Shown here in pieces: positions 41,290 to 51,524 of a DNA stretch of 64,000 nt. Position 1 is the first letter of the stretch. Every line of letters begins with the position of its first letter. A model generated the notes under the pieces. That model was not told the origin of the DNA. It worked only from the letters and a program-made list of their open reading frames with translations, and did no database searches. Origin of the DNA: Limnomonas spitsbergensis (Eukaryota; Chlorophyta; Chlorophyceae; Chlamydomonadales); assembly GCA_037349105.1 (NCBI GenBank), contig JAYJMM010000116.1, positions 2,542,001-2,606,000 of the forward strand, read 5' to 3'. Position numbers and translations under genes: made by a program.

Positions 41290-41420
41290 CAATCTAACTC
41301 CTTACGGTCCCCCTTAGTACGGCCCCCCTCACTACGGTCCACCCAAGTACGGTCCCCCCCCAAACGAAAGTACGCCCCCCCCCGAAAAAAAGTACGGTAA
41401 TCCTAATTCAAAAAGGTACC
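41290..41420 (+). repeat. Short AGTACGGTCCCCCC repeat
   Basis: Five to six variable copies of AGTACGG(T/C)CC(A/C)CCC in an AT-rich, gene-free stretch (41.1-41.7 kb). Confidence 0.5.
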
Positions 41421-41735
41421 GTATTACATTAGAAAGCACCGTATTAGATGTGGGCCGTATTAGAGGAAGGTGCGCGGTGTGGAAAGTGTGGTCCGGTGGC
41501 ACAATATGAGGGGCACACCTGTTCGATGTGGGGCACACCTTTTCGCTGTGGGGCACGTTTGATTGATGTGTAAAAGTGTCTATTGTGTCATTGAAATCGC
41601 TTGGTGTTGTGACTTTGCCGACGTAGTTCTAGACCCTCGGGTTTTAGGAGTACGGCACAGTGGACGGTCGTGATTGTGTTGTTGCGTTTGTCATTAGTTT
41701 GGTCGTGCTTTCTGAAATTGAAGTAAACATTAAGG

Positions 41736-42292
41736 ATGTCTTCATTCATTTTGAGGCGTGCTAGGGCTGTGGCTGATGCCGCTGCCTCCAGGAGAGTACA
41801 AACAGCTGCAAGGACGAAGGAGGTTCAGGGGATCTACGAGGCCGGCTTTAGCGACAGTCCAAGTGGGACCATATTCCCCTTGGGCTCGTTGTCAGAGGAC
41901 GCTGCGACCCTTGCGGCGGGGACGTTTCTAATATCCATTCTGGTTATCGAGGTAGATTTATGCTGTTTGGGTTTCATTTCGTGGATCTGGTTGTCTGTTT
42001 TGTATAATCGTATCGAGTCTCTCAGCAGGTTTTGTCTTTTGCTGATTTGCGAATTTGGGTATGCTTTGTGTGTGCAGGTATCACAAAATCTTACTTTGAC
42101 GGGGGGTTTTGTTCGGAAGGACGACAGGGGTCGGCTGATGGTGGAGGACGGGCTCGTCGGAGCCTATCCGGTTAACCTCCACGAAGTCAGCGGTGACAGG
42201 CATCTGAGTCTTTTGCGCGTGGTGGCTGCATATAAGTCTTTGTTCCGGACGGACGAAGGCTTCTACATGACTCCTGATGGCCTATGTGAGTT
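41736..42292 (+). CDS. Plus-strand two-exon gene fragment, unrecognised
   Basis: Exon 1, 41736-41950 (MSSFILRRARAVADAAASRR, TKEVQGIYEAGFSDSPSG, AATLAAGTFLISILVIE), then GTAGAT...GTGCAG, and exon 2 from about 42078 (VSQNLTLTGGFVRKDDRGRL, MVEDGLVGAYPVNLHEVSGD, RHLSLLRVVAAYKSLFRTDE), with a donor GTGAGT near 42286. The unspliced 232-codon frame reads through both and the intron. No domain recognised. It is one of the few plus-strand genes inside element B, so it probably came with a nested insertion. Confidence 0.4.
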
Positions 42293-42568
42293 GTGGGTAC
42301 CTATTAAGCAGTGGACTCCGTCCCCGCTGCTTGCTTTGTGTTGCCATCGTCGCTGGGGTTCAAGACCAGAACAAGTAGAAGCTTTCAATGCATTGTCGCA
42401 TAATTATTGGTTATTGACTCTATTGTCCGAATGATTTGTTAGAGTTTGCGGTGTATGATGAGACTATTGTGGTGTGACAGTGCGTTTTAATGTGTCGGAC
42501 CCGCATACCGTGGTCGTCATCCCCCTCCTCCGCCGATTCCTGGCCTCAGGAAACGTGTGGCTATTGGG

Positions 42569-42642
42569 GCCCGGGGGGCTCAGTGGTACTACGTAACTTG
42601 GCAGTCCACCCTGAGGTCTGCAGTTCGAATCCTGTCAATGTT
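42569..42642 (+). ncRNA. tRNA-like / SINE-like pol III promoter
   Basis: An A box (GGGCTCAGTGG, 42576-42586) and a B box (GTTCGAATCC, 42623-42632) are spaced as in a tRNA gene, but acceptor and T stems do not pair well by eye. More likely a tRNA-derived SINE head or a decayed tRNA than a functional tRNA. Confidence 0.35.
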
Positions 42643-42721
42643 CAGCACTGTCAGCCAGTACACCAATACTTACTTGGTTAACACCCTCACAGTCAGCAAA
42701 AGTCATCATACGGTAGTCTAA

Positions 42722-43320
42722 GTGCCGAGAGTGTTCAACACAAGGTTGCTCCAAAGCTTCCAGCCTGTGAAATATGTCAATGACATAACACCTGTGGTCA
42801 TCGTAAATCGAAGGGGTAGACCCCCCAAGGCCAAGGTAAGCTCTCATGCAAAGTTTGTTAAGTCAACCGAAGTGGATTGGGATGGATTTGACTTTCATGT
42901 CATGGGATGAGTATATGGGGGGGTCATATTGTCGATCCACCCATGACCTAAGTATCTTTGCCTCATTACTCACTTAGGTTACACCGCCGAAGATCCTGGT
43001 GCAGAAAGGGTTGGATGCGATCGACACAGAAGACAACAAGATGTTGCAGCACATTTTCGACCGCCTTACACAGCCGTCGATGAAGGCCAAGCTGAATATT
43101 GCACAAGCGGCGCACGTGAGGACAAAGCTTTTAACCGAAGCCCAGGCCAAGGACCTGACACAAACCCAGGGCATGCTTACCCTCAGAGTGCGTGCAGCAG
43201 ATAGGGCACTGGCTGAAGGGGCCCTGGTCCACATTCAAACCCAAGCTATGCAGGGAATCCAAGCCAACCGTGACACCAAAGAATTCACTCATAGTGCTGT
43301 GGAAACTGTGAGACGGATTG
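42722..43320 (+). CDS. Plus-strand exons with an AT-hook-like motif, unrecognised
   Basis: 42722-42836 encodes FNTRLLQSFQPVKYVNDITP and VVIVNRRGRPPKAK before AAG|GTAAGC. After TTAG at 42979, VTPPKILVQKGLDAIDTEDN, KMLQHIFDRLTQPSMKAKLN and AQAAHVRTKLLTEAQAKD continue. RRGRPPK is AT-hook-like. It overlaps a minus-strand exon at 43181-43384, and both cannot easily be real over the shared part. Confidence 0.35.
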
Positions 43321-44034
43321 GGCACGTCCACCTTATCCTCCTCGTCCCAATACCGTTGCACCTTTCGCAGGGCATCAAGGTAACCTACACATGACACCAA
43401 GTAAGCAGTGCGCATTACATCATACGGGTTGATCTTTCATAATGTATTCATGTACCTCACCTGTGGCAGAGAGGCCCTCTGAGAGGCCTAACTGCTCATA
43501 CACTTGGAGCAGCCTGAGGTCAAACCATGTTGATGGAGCACTAGGACTGCTGGGGAAACAGCCCAGCACTGAAGGGCTAGGGGAGAAGCTCTCCTTACAG
43601 CATGGGCACTGCCACTGAGGGATCTGGAGAGTACCCCCGCATGTGAGGCTGCAGAACTTGACAGAGATGTACTGCTGCCCTTGTTGGAAGCTATCTTCAG
43701 CTGGACACTGGCCTTCTAATGCTGGACACTTATGTAGCTGCCAGGAGAGGTTCAATCGATCCTGATGCTGTTGAAGCAGCTGCTTGCTGTCGCAGTCGAA
43801 GAAATGCGCTGCTAGGGGCAGGTTCTGACGATATGTGGCCTGTAGCTCGGGGCGTAGTTTCTCGAATGCCTTACGACGCCTGTCCTGCTTCTCCTGCCAA
43901 TTAATGAAGCTGGTGGCAGGCTGTGGAGCATCGCCAGGCCAAGGGCCGTCGTCCTCCTCACCGTCGTCACCTGCCTCACCGCTGCCGCCCCCAGCGATCC
44001 AGGTGCTGATGTGCGACGTGCACGCAGAGCAAAA
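43181..44034 (-). pseudogene. KDZ-type transposase fragment (N-terminal cysteine cluster)
   Basis: Exons about 44034-43461 and 43384-43181 join in phase (ACAG|GTGAGG...TGTAG|GT). The product includes SFINWQEKQDRRRKAFEKLR, FCSLTCGGTLQIPQWQCPCC, KESFSPSPSVLGCFPSSPSA, PSTWFDLRLLQVYEQLGL, HSFHSTMSEFFGVTVGLD and GPFSQCPICC. C-x2-C pairs with a LGCFPSSP..P..WFDL stretch are typical of the CxC modules of Kyakuja-Dileera-Zisupton transposases. The catalytic domain was not found downstream, so this is a fragment. Confidence 0.45.
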
Positions 44035-44622
44035 GGTATATGCTTATTTGGTCTCTTAAACTTAAGCTGGGAAAGTGGGGGGGGGCTTTCGTGCCGTTGC
44101 TGAGCTGTTGAGACTAATCCTTTTGTCACGAGACTCCTTTCCGAGATTTCGCTCCATGAAAATTACGCAAACATGTATAAATTAATTGTGCTACCTCTAT
44201 CGCAGCGTAAGAAGTGGGTTCATATCAGTACCCCCCTTGCGGTACATATTGTATACCCCCCTCGCGGTACATACGAGTTATGGGAGACCTGACTGCCTTC
44301 AGGGTTTTAACTAAGTTTTACTGTACTGGCTGAAAGTGCTGCGCGGAAGGTAATTTAAATCATTCTAGTGATGTGCGATGTTAAATTAAGTTAACTGCTG
44401 CGCGACGTTAAATGCAATTAAAATTTCGTCGCTGCGCGACCGTTTTATTCTTTTTGGGGTGCGCGGCGGGGGTTTTTGTTTGGGGGGGGGTGCGCGGAGT
44501 CTAAGGCGTTCTACGGTATAATTCATAAATGCGTCACACATGCAAAGAATCGTTAAATCAGGCAGGTAGTCATGTCCCATGTTGCAGCCAGGGAGTCAAT
44601 AACGTAACACCTCTGGGCCCGC

Positions 44623-45336
44623 TCAAAGCTCGGCCGCGTGGGCACCCAACTGTTCAGAAGGGAGAAAAGAAGAAACTAAAAGGAAGAGGGGGGAAAGGAA
44701 CAAAAGGAGGGGCCGGGAAGGCAAAGAAGACCAAGTCCGACCCCTGAGTTCCAGCTGCTGGACCGGGATGGCTGCCCTGGCCTCCCCTGGTGCCGTCCCC
44801 CATGGCACTGCCTGTCCTGCGACCATCCTGGGGATGACGATGGACGCCTCAATGGTCGCCTCAAACCGCCTTGGCCTGCCTGGATGGCACAGCCCTGCCC
44901 CGGCTGGGGCTTGCTCTGCTGTTTCCTCAAACCCCTCGTTCTCTCCCATGGCTTGTACTGGCACATAAAATGCGCGGTCTCTGAGGGCTGTGTGCCCCAT
45001 CAGCTGACGGACACAGTCCTTCGCCCATGGCGTGCGCATGAACCCGGGCTGCGCGCCCTGCCACATCCCCTCGGTGCGCGTGATGTCTGGCACGTCTGGG
45101 TGCGCCCTGTCGGCTGCGTCCACCGCTGTGATGCCTTCTGTGATGGCTAGATCCACCATCTTGCTAACGCAGTATGCATAGATGGGGTGCCGTGACCACC
45201 CCCTCTGCAATCCTCCATCCTTGTGCTGGGCTGTATGAATCCCTTGAGAGCTGCGCACAGCAGGACCGCGGTCACCGCGTCCCACGGGAAAATCATTCTG
45301 GCCACGGCCTGCATGGCTGCCGCTATGTTTACGCAC
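44623..45336 (-). CDS. Frameshifted continuation of the gag-like ORF
   Basis: This frame takes over where the ORF at 45147-47402 stops: SKMVDLAITEGITAVDAADR, AHPDVPDITRTEGMWQGA, FMRTPWAKDCVRQLMGHTAL, RDRAFYVPVQAMG. Composition is like coding sequence down to about 44760; its end reads into the TIR. Likely the same protein broken by a frameshift. Confidence 0.4.
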   Translation of the reverse strand: MRKHSGSHAGRGQNDFPVGRGDRGPAVRSSQGIHTAQHKDGGLQRGWSRHPIYAYCVSKMVDLAITEGITAVDAADRAHPDVPDITRTEGMWQGAQPGFMRTPWAKDCVRQLMGHTALRDRAFYVPVQAMGENEGFEETAEQAPAGAGLCHPGRPRRFEATIEASIVIPRMVAGQAVPWGTAPGEARAAIPVQQLELRGRTWSSLPSRPLLLFLSPLFLLVSSFLPSEQLGAHAAEL

Positions 45337-47402
45337 GTCTGCGTCCTGCCTCCCAGGAGCCTGTGGTTCTGCAACCTACACAACCCGTCCTTGGACTGTG
45401 CTGGCAGAGTCAGCATGGCCATGGAGGTGGACGCCTCTGGCATCTCTTCCCCCAGGCGGTAATACTGCACGAAGGGCTCGCTTTCTGGCGTTGTCGGCGG
45501 ATACGGCTCTATGTGGACACGCTCTCTGCTGTAAGATCTGTCGTGAATGACCCCGCTTGCCTGGTCGAACAGGCTGTCCTCGCTCCCTGCGGTGGACCAC
45601 CAGCCTCTGCCACGGCCGCGCTGTGACTCTTCGGCCTCGTCTCCCCCTCCCCACGAATTGGACTGGGAGGTGGTGCTTTTATGGGTCCTAACGGGCCCCG
45701 CCAGATCGCCCCGCTGGCTCCTTGCTGCGGCCCCCCTGGCCCCTGGGCAGCGAGCCCTCGCGCTGGTCGGATCCCTGGTCCCGGCGGCTGCTCCCGCTAC
45801 CCCTCCGCCTGTGTCGTGGTTGCCCTCCGGGGTACCTGGACATAACACGGCAAACTCTTCTTCACGCAATGGTGATGGTTCCTGAGGCTCGTATCTTTCT
45901 TCTGAAAGGTTGGAGCCGTCCCAACTGGAACCGGTCTCCCACCCGTCTACGCTGTGCTGGGGCACTGCCTCCCTCTCGTGTCTCTCAAACTCATCCCACT
46001 GTGCATCATACTTGTCCCATTCCATTTCTAGGAACCTCTGCAACATACCCGGCCAACCTTCACACGGGGCTGGGCACCCCCTCCGCTGGAGGTCCCCCAA
46101 GAATCCCATCGCATGTGTCACAGATCTGGCCGACCCTGCTGGCATGGTCCCATAATGGTTCATGGCCAACGCCTCTACTGCCATTGTCCAGTGGTTTACC
46201 TGCCTGGCCACCTGCCCTTCTGGCACCCTCTGGAAAGTCACCTGAACTGGTGCTGCCTGGTTGACCTCAGCCTGGTTGGCACCCCTGTCCTGGCTAAACC
46301 CCATGTGGCTGGTCATGAAGCACGTGTGGTTTCCTGTCTCACCCCACCTTGGTTGCTCGCCCTGGCCTGGCGGTTCATGTCGCTCCGGCGGTCCTGGCCA
46401 CGCGCTTGGGCCCGCAGCTGCCTGCTGGCAGTCCCCTTCGCGGGGCGTCCCCATAGCAGTCTCGAAGGTCCGGCGCCGGTTCCCCTCGGGGACATCCTGA
46501 CTCCTGCCAGGCCCTCTGGCTCCATAGCCCCGTGCTGGGCCTGCAGGTGCTCCTGGCCTGTCGCCTGTTTGTACGGCCTGCTCCGGGTTGGTGCATTCAT
46601 TTGCAAAGTGCCCTGGCTGGCCGCACCTGAAGCAGGCTCCACCATGGCGGGGTCCTAGGTTGCGCTTTGGCTCTGCCACCCCGCTGCCTCCTGCCTGGGC
46701 CCTGCCCGGCGGACTCAGGCCTGGGCCTCTCTGATACCCTGGCCCCTGCCTGTATGGCCTGGCAAATCCCTCTGGCTGGCGATCCCTGGACCTGCCCCTG
46801 GGCTGGTCCCTGCTGGGCGACCGCTGCCTGCGGTCCCTGCCGGGAGACTGCTGCCTGCGGCCCATACTGGGTGAATGCTGCCTGCGGTCCCTGCCAGGAG
46901 ACTGCTGCCTGCGGTCCCTGCCCCGCTCCTCACTGGTGCTGCGCTGCGCCGCGCCTTGCCGCTGGGTCCTGGCTTCCGGCGTGGGCACCACCCTGTGGCG
47001 CTCTCCACTGGAGGCCCTGTGCGCGCTTCTGCTGCGCTGTCGGAGTCGTCGGCCCCCTGAGTTGCTGGTGTCGTTGCTCTCAGATTCCTTCTGCTCCTTC
47101 TCCTGAGCTTCCTCATCCTTGTCGCTAAGCTTGCTCCCAGACGACATTGGCCGTATGTTAGCCATTATTTGTTGAAACTCCCTTGCCATCTCCGGGTCTC
47201 CATGGGTCAGCTGCTGCCCGAGGTTTGGCGGCCCCCCCAGCTGCTGTGTTCCAAGGTCGTCTCGCAGCTTGGTCAGGTCATCCGCACGCAGGATGTACTG
47301 CTGATGAACTTCTGCCAGGACCTGGGTGGCATCCTGGATGCTCCTCCACCTGCCCAGCTGTCCTCCCAAGTAGTCGACAATCCCTGCCGCTTGGTTCCAC
47401 AT
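45147..47402 (-). CDS. Gag-like ORF with zinc knuckle
   Basis: 751 codons. Helical N-terminus (WNQAAGIVDYLGGQLGRWRS, VHQQYILRADDLTKLRDDL), then an Arg/Ser-rich region with five RDRRQ(Q/H)SPGRDRRQ-type repeats (about residues 160-200), a CCHC knuckle CFRCGQPGHFANEC, and a long Gly/Pro/Gln region ending in a hydrophobic stretch (CVNIAAAMQAVARMIFPWDA). The basic repeats plus knuckle fit nucleocapsid-type RNA binding. The ATG at 47402 is the first in frame; the protein may continue from the frame upstream (47517-47852). Confidence 0.6.
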   Translation of the reverse strand: MWNQAAGIVDYLGGQLGRWRSIQDATQVLAEVHQQYILRADDLTKLRDDLGTQQLGGPPNLGQQLTHGDPEMAREFQQIMANIRPMSSGSKLSDKDEEAQEKEQKESESNDTSNSGGRRLRQRSRSAHRASSGERHRVVPTPEARTQRQGAAQRSTSEERGRDRRQQSPGRDRRQHSPSMGRRQQSPGRDRRQRSPSRDQPRGRSRDRQPEGFARPYRQGPGYQRGPGLSPPGRAQAGGSGVAEPKRNLGPRHGGACFRCGQPGHFANECTNPEQAVQTGDRPGAPAGPARGYGARGPGRSQDVPEGNRRRTFETAMGTPREGDCQQAAAGPSAWPGPPERHEPPGQGEQPRWGETGNHTCFMTSHMGFSQDRGANQAEVNQAAPVQVTFQRVPEGQVARQVNHWTMAVEALAMNHYGTMPAGSARSVTHAMGFLGDLQRRGCPAPCEGWPGMLQRFLEMEWDKYDAQWDEFERHEREAVPQHSVDGWETGSSWDGSNLSEERYEPQEPSPLREEEFAVLCPGTPEGNHDTGGGVAGAAAGTRDPTSARARCPGARGAAARSQRGDLAGPVRTHKSTTSQSNSWGGGDEAEESQRGRGRGWWSTAGSEDSLFDQASGVIHDRSYSRERVHIEPYPPTTPESEPFVQYYRLGEEMPEASTSMAMLTLPAQSKDGLCRLQNHRLLGGRTQTCVNIAAAMQAVARMIFPWDAVTAVLLCAALKGFIQPSTRMEDCRGGGHGTPSMHTALARWWI

Positions 47403-47516
47403 CTGTTTTTCTCTCCACTTGAGAGCTTTTTTCAGCCCGCCAATCCGGCCGCACAGCCTTTCCAGGTGCTTGTCCTGTTGGCTGGACCCTGGCTCCGGGA
47501 CCTTTTCCTCACTGCT

Positions 47517-47852
47517 CTACTTTGCTTCTTCCTCCTCGCCTTCGCTGCTGCTTGCCTCTTTTTGGCTGGGTCCTGCCTTCTCTGGCGGCCCTTGCGGCTG
47601 CTCCACCTGAGCCCGCTCGCCCCTGCTGGGTACTTGTACCCCTGCGCCGTACGCTGATCCCGCGCGTGCAGCTCTGCTAGTTGCAGCCGAGCCGTATGCC
47701 TCCCTCTGCCTTGCAACAGGCGGTGCCGCCTGCGCCGCGGGCGCTGTCCCTGGGATCTGCGAGAGATCCTGAATCCTCCTCTCACACTCCTCTGGCGAGT
47801 GCTTGGCTGGCTTTCCGCACAAGGCGCACGGGTGGCTGGGGCATGCTGGCAA
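47517..47852 (-). CDS. Short gag-like ORF with a knuckle-like motif
   Basis: 111 codons with CALCGKPAKHSPEEC (C-x2-C-x5-H-x4-C) near the N-terminus and an acidic C-terminus. It lies in the gap between the 1215-codon ORF and the 751-codon ORF, so it is probably part of one gag region now split by frameshifts or joined by recoding or splicing. Confidence 0.4.
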   Translation of the reverse strand: MPACPSHPCALCGKPAKHSPEECERRIQDLSQIPGTAPAAQAAPPVARQREAYGSAATSRAARAGSAYGAGVQVPSRGERAQVEQPQGPPEKAGPSQKEASSSEGEEEEAK

Positions 47853-47876
47853 GCAGCTCCTGATGAGCTCTCTATC

Positions 47877-50800
47877 CTAGGCAGAAACTCCCGCGGCTCT
47901 GCGCGCTCTGGTCACCTCCTCTGAGGCTGCTGCGCCGGCCTCTGCCTGTGCTGCCTCGATCGGCACCAGCCTTTGCCTTTGGAGCCTGGGGTGTACCGTG
48001 TTGCTTGGTCCCGCGTCCTGTCCAGCCCTCGTAGCGGCACCTGCGCGTGTGGCCATGGCATGCTGTAAGAGCGGCTCGTGCTCTGCCTCAACTGTTGCAG
48101 CGGGCCACCCCTCTCTTTCTGCGAATCCACACTGGATTCCTGCCCATGCCACTGCTGCTGCCTGGTACCCCCCTGCTGGAGATGCCCGCATTAGTGGCAG
48201 CGTAAGGTCCCTGACCCCTTGCGCCCTTTGTGAACCCTCTCTGGGGCGTAAGGTCAGTCTTCCTGCTGCCTCTAATACCCCGTTATACTTGAGGAACTCC
48301 GGGTTCCCTACCAAGTGCTCATATGCGTCTGGTGGTGTCTTAACGACCCTGACCACCGTGGGCTCCATAATGGCATTGGGCCCGCCATATCCGTACACCA
48401 CATAAATGAACAGCACTCCATACAGATCTGCTCCTGCATTGTCTGTGGTACGGATCTTCTCATCCGTACGCACCAGCTCCGCCCCCATGGCAACTAATTG
48501 CTCTGCAATATTGACAGTGATGACATGGCACGTGCATGCTGAGTCCATGAGGGCTTTCTGAGCCACCAGGACCTTCCCTTTGACCATAAGTCCCACGCAC
48601 TGCTCCAGGTTGCTTCTGTCATTTTTGAAATACTGCAGCTGGGGTGCAGCTGTCATCGTTCTACTCTCTGGCCTGGTGTTACTGGTCTCACCCGTGTAGT
48701 TGTCTCCTCCCATTGGCATCGTGGTGAAAGACAGCGCCGAGAGTCTCTCGTTCAGCTTGAACACCTGTAGGCGGATGTCAGACAGATCATCAGCTAATTT
48801 ACTCAACACCAGCCTCTTTGCCCCCTTCCTGGAGGCAGGTTCCAGGCATCCTGGCACTGGTTCCTCCTCCTGAAAAGGTTCCGGCCTAAACGACGTAGGA
48901 CGGGCGTTATGAACCGCCTGTTTGAAACCCGCAGGCTTGGGTGCCAGCCCAACCTGCGTCATGAGTGCCACGGACTCGCTGAGCATCTCTGCCATGGTCT
49001 GGTGCCAGCCTTCTGGCTCAGCCTGCACCGTTGCACTGCTGAAGTGCGACACGTGGGCCGCCTGCTGCGCCTGACCCCCCTGGCTAGGCCCAGGCCTTGG
49101 GTACTGCTTATTGTTCTGATTCCGTTCATACGGCCTGCCTGCAGCCTGTCCCTGCTGCGGCCTTGGCGGTAAAGGGTACTGCTGTTGCGGCGGATACTGC
49201 TGTTGCGGCTGTCTGGCCGGTCCAGTTGTGATGTCTGTTACCAGGGGCATAGGCCTGCGCTCATCCCTGGCCCTGGGCACCCTGCAGTCCCTGGCCAGGT
49301 GCGCCGTGCTACCACACTGGTAGCACGCCTTGGCTGCTCCCAGAGCGCCTTCTGCGCTGTAATTTGCTGTCCCAGTTTGGTCCGCCCAGGTAACTCCTCT
49401 GGGTTTACCATCAACCCGCAGCTGCGGTACGGCTGCTGAGCCTGCGGGGTGCACTACCCCTTCAAGGCGTGTCCGCATCTCCCACTGTCCTGTTCTCTCT
49501 TTTCTGCCCCTGTTGGGCTGTGCATCTCCCTGGCTAGGCCCGCTGTTGGTCATCTGCCTGAAGCTGGTTCCTCCCAGGTCACCCATTTCCAGGGCAAACC
49601 TCTCCCACACCACCACCTGCTGTGTGAGTACTGCGATCTGGTCTTCATCAGTCATGCTGAGGTACCCTGGCACCGTCATAACGAACTTGCTCAGCTTGGC
49701 TCTAGCAACAGCTGGGAGTCCGTCATGGAACATGCGCGAGACAGAGTGGCTTCTGCCGAAGTGATCTACTGCATCCCTTGAGATCTGCAGCAACTCTGCC
49801 GTTGTCAGCACTCTGTGAGCAAATGCTTCCACCGTCTCCTCTGGCTTGACGTCCGGGTCTAGAGTAGTTTTTACTCCTAGCCTGAGGTTGGTGATGGCTG
49901 TCCTCTCCTCTGAAGTTGGTTTTCCCACTTCCGCCTGGACCACCCTGATCCACAAAGTGAGCAGCGAGGCCTCGCAACACTGCTCCTCTGCTGGGGCGAT
50001 CCACTGCTGCCCGATCCGTTCCACTTCTCTGGCAATTCTGTTTCCTGCATGGGGCACCGCCCTGATGGCTGCCATCAGCGGCCCCATGCTGGCCGGCTTG
50101 CTGTCCCACAGCTTGACCAGCGACTTGATCAGCAACGTCATAGCTGACGGCGACTGGCATGATCCAGCTATTTCACCGGCCACCACAGCCAGCGCTGGCT
50201 GGTCATCTGACATTGCCAGCCTGTTGTGCGATCCCCAGTATCCACACGCCTGGCAATATTTCCTGGCTGCAACTGCGCCTGGGTGCGACATATCCAGGAC
50301 TGGCACGTTGCCTTGGATGGCTGGGATCTTGGTGACCTTGGCCACCCCTGTCAGCTGCAGGACCATCTGTTGCTGCAGCTGCAGGGTCAATCTCGCCTGC
50401 TCCCTGTCGATTCTCTTCATTTCTTGGTCACTGGACTCCTGCCTGGTTCTTGGCCTGCGCCTGTCTGCTCCCCTTGGCTCTGAATTCGCTGATTCTGAGC
50501 GCGATCCATATCCACCTCCGCTGCCTCCTGACGGGCTGCGTCCTGGACGGTATCTGTCGAATCTGTTGTCATTGTCCTCCCGATCATCCCGTGACGGCTG
50601 TCTGCCTGCTCTTCCTGCTGCGGAGCTTCTACTCCCGTCGCGCGGCTGCCTCCCGGTCTCACTTCTGCCTGGTCTGTCGCCCGACCCGGGTCTCCAAGGA
50701 TGTGCTCTGCCTGGTCCTGCCTGCCCCCTGGGCGGCTCCTGGCTTTGCCGATCCTGCTGTGCTCCCCTGCTGCATTCATTGGTTCCCCTGGGTGGCTCCT

Positions 50801-51524
50801 GGCTTTGCTGCCTTGGCTGTTCCCAGCTGTCTGCCTGCCCCCTGGGCGGCTCTTGGCTGTACCAGCTAGGTTGTTCTCTGTTGTATTCCTGCTCTGTGGG
50901 CATCTCCTGGCTTTGCCAGTACTGCTGTTCTTCACTGCTTGCTTGCCCCCTGGGCTGCCCTTGGTTCTGTCTTCCTGGCTGCGTCCCTCCTGTGTAATTC
51001 CTGGCGAAGGAATCAGATTGCGTTTCCCCTCTGGTTTCATGCCTTCTTGGTCCACTGCTGCGCACACTGCCTGCAGGCTCGTCCCGTTGCGTTCCTCTTG
51101 CTGCTCCCTCTTGCCTTTTCCTCAGGAATTCCTCAATGTTATCCAATTGGGTCTCCTGGCATGTGTTCTCTTTGTCTTCGACGATGCGCAGGAGTGCATA
51201 AGATTCCTGCTTGCTTGCTCTGCGCGTTGCTACGCCTTGCTCGGCCATCCTGGCCAGTGATCGGCTAGTCAACTCTACTCTTTCGCTGGCGGCTGGGCTA
51301 CTGGCCCTGGGTTCTTCCCTGCCCCTTGGCCGCCCCCTGAGGCTTGGCTCACTGCTGACCTCAAAAAACTCCGATCTGGGTGTCGGTGTTGGCGCGGCCC
51401 TGGCCTGCTGCTGCCACCTCTGGACTTCCCTGAGATCCTCAGGCTGTTGCGCCGCTGTTTCGAATCCTTCCCACACCTGGTACTCCTCATCTTCTGGTTC
51501 GGAAGTGTGCTCCACTGGATGCAT
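47877..51524 (-). CDS. gag: Gag-protease-like polyprotein
   Basis: 1215 codons, uninterrupted. Residues 1-400 are Gln/Arg/Ser-rich with repeats of the type SQEPPRGQA. A globular capsid-like part follows (about 400-690: ALAVVAGEIAGSCQSPSAMT, VEAFAHRVLTTAELLQISRD, MFHDGLPAVARAKLSKFV). A CCHC knuckle CYQCGSTAHLARDC is near 780. A retropepsin-like segment lies near 1000-1060: VAQKALMDSACTCHVI (DSA in place of DTG/DSG), IRTTDNAGADLYGVLFIYVV. This supplies the gag and protease functions missing from the Pol ORF. It lies 11 kb upstream of pol, with other genes between. Confidence 0.65.
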   Translation of the reverse strand: MHPVEHTSEPEDEEYQVWEGFETAAQQPEDLREVQRWQQQARAAPTPTPRSEFFEVSSEPSLRGRPRGREEPRASSPAASERVELTSRSLARMAEQGVATRRASKQESYALLRIVEDKENTCQETQLDNIEEFLRKRQEGAARGTQRDEPAGSVRSSGPRRHETRGETQSDSFARNYTGGTQPGRQNQGQPRGQASSEEQQYWQSQEMPTEQEYNREQPSWYSQEPPRGQADSWEQPRQQSQEPPRGTNECSRGAQQDRQSQEPPRGQAGPGRAHPWRPGSGDRPGRSETGRQPRDGSRSSAAGRAGRQPSRDDREDNDNRFDRYRPGRSPSGGSGGGYGSRSESANSEPRGADRRRPRTRQESSDQEMKRIDREQARLTLQLQQQMVLQLTGVAKVTKIPAIQGNVPVLDMSHPGAVAARKYCQACGYWGSHNRLAMSDDQPALAVVAGEIAGSCQSPSAMTLLIKSLVKLWDSKPASMGPLMAAIRAVPHAGNRIAREVERIGQQWIAPAEEQCCEASLLTLWIRVVQAEVGKPTSEERTAITNLRLGVKTTLDPDVKPEETVEAFAHRVLTTAELLQISRDAVDHFGRSHSVSRMFHDGLPAVARAKLSKFVMTVPGYLSMTDEDQIAVLTQQVVVWERFALEMGDLGGTSFRQMTNSGPSQGDAQPNRGRKERTGQWEMRTRLEGVVHPAGSAAVPQLRVDGKPRGVTWADQTGTANYSAEGALGAAKACYQCGSTAHLARDCRVPRARDERRPMPLVTDITTGPARQPQQQYPPQQQYPLPPRPQQGQAAGRPYERNQNNKQYPRPGPSQGGQAQQAAHVSHFSSATVQAEPEGWHQTMAEMLSESVALMTQVGLAPKPAGFKQAVHNARPTSFRPEPFQEEEPVPGCLEPASRKGAKRLVLSKLADDLSDIRLQVFKLNERLSALSFTTMPMGGDNYTGETSNTRPESRTMTAAPQLQYFKNDRSNLEQCVGLMVKGKVLVAQKALMDSACTCHVITVNIAEQLVAMGAELVRTDEKIRTTDNAGADLYGVLFIYVVYGYGGPNAIMEPTVVRVVKTPPDAYEHLVGNPEFLKYNGVLEAAGRLTLRPREGSQRAQGVRDLTLPLMRASPAGGYQAAAVAWAGIQCGFAEREGWPAATVEAEHEPLLQHAMATRAGAATRAGQDAGPSNTVHPRLQRQRLVPIEAAQAEAGAAASEEVTRARRAAGVSA

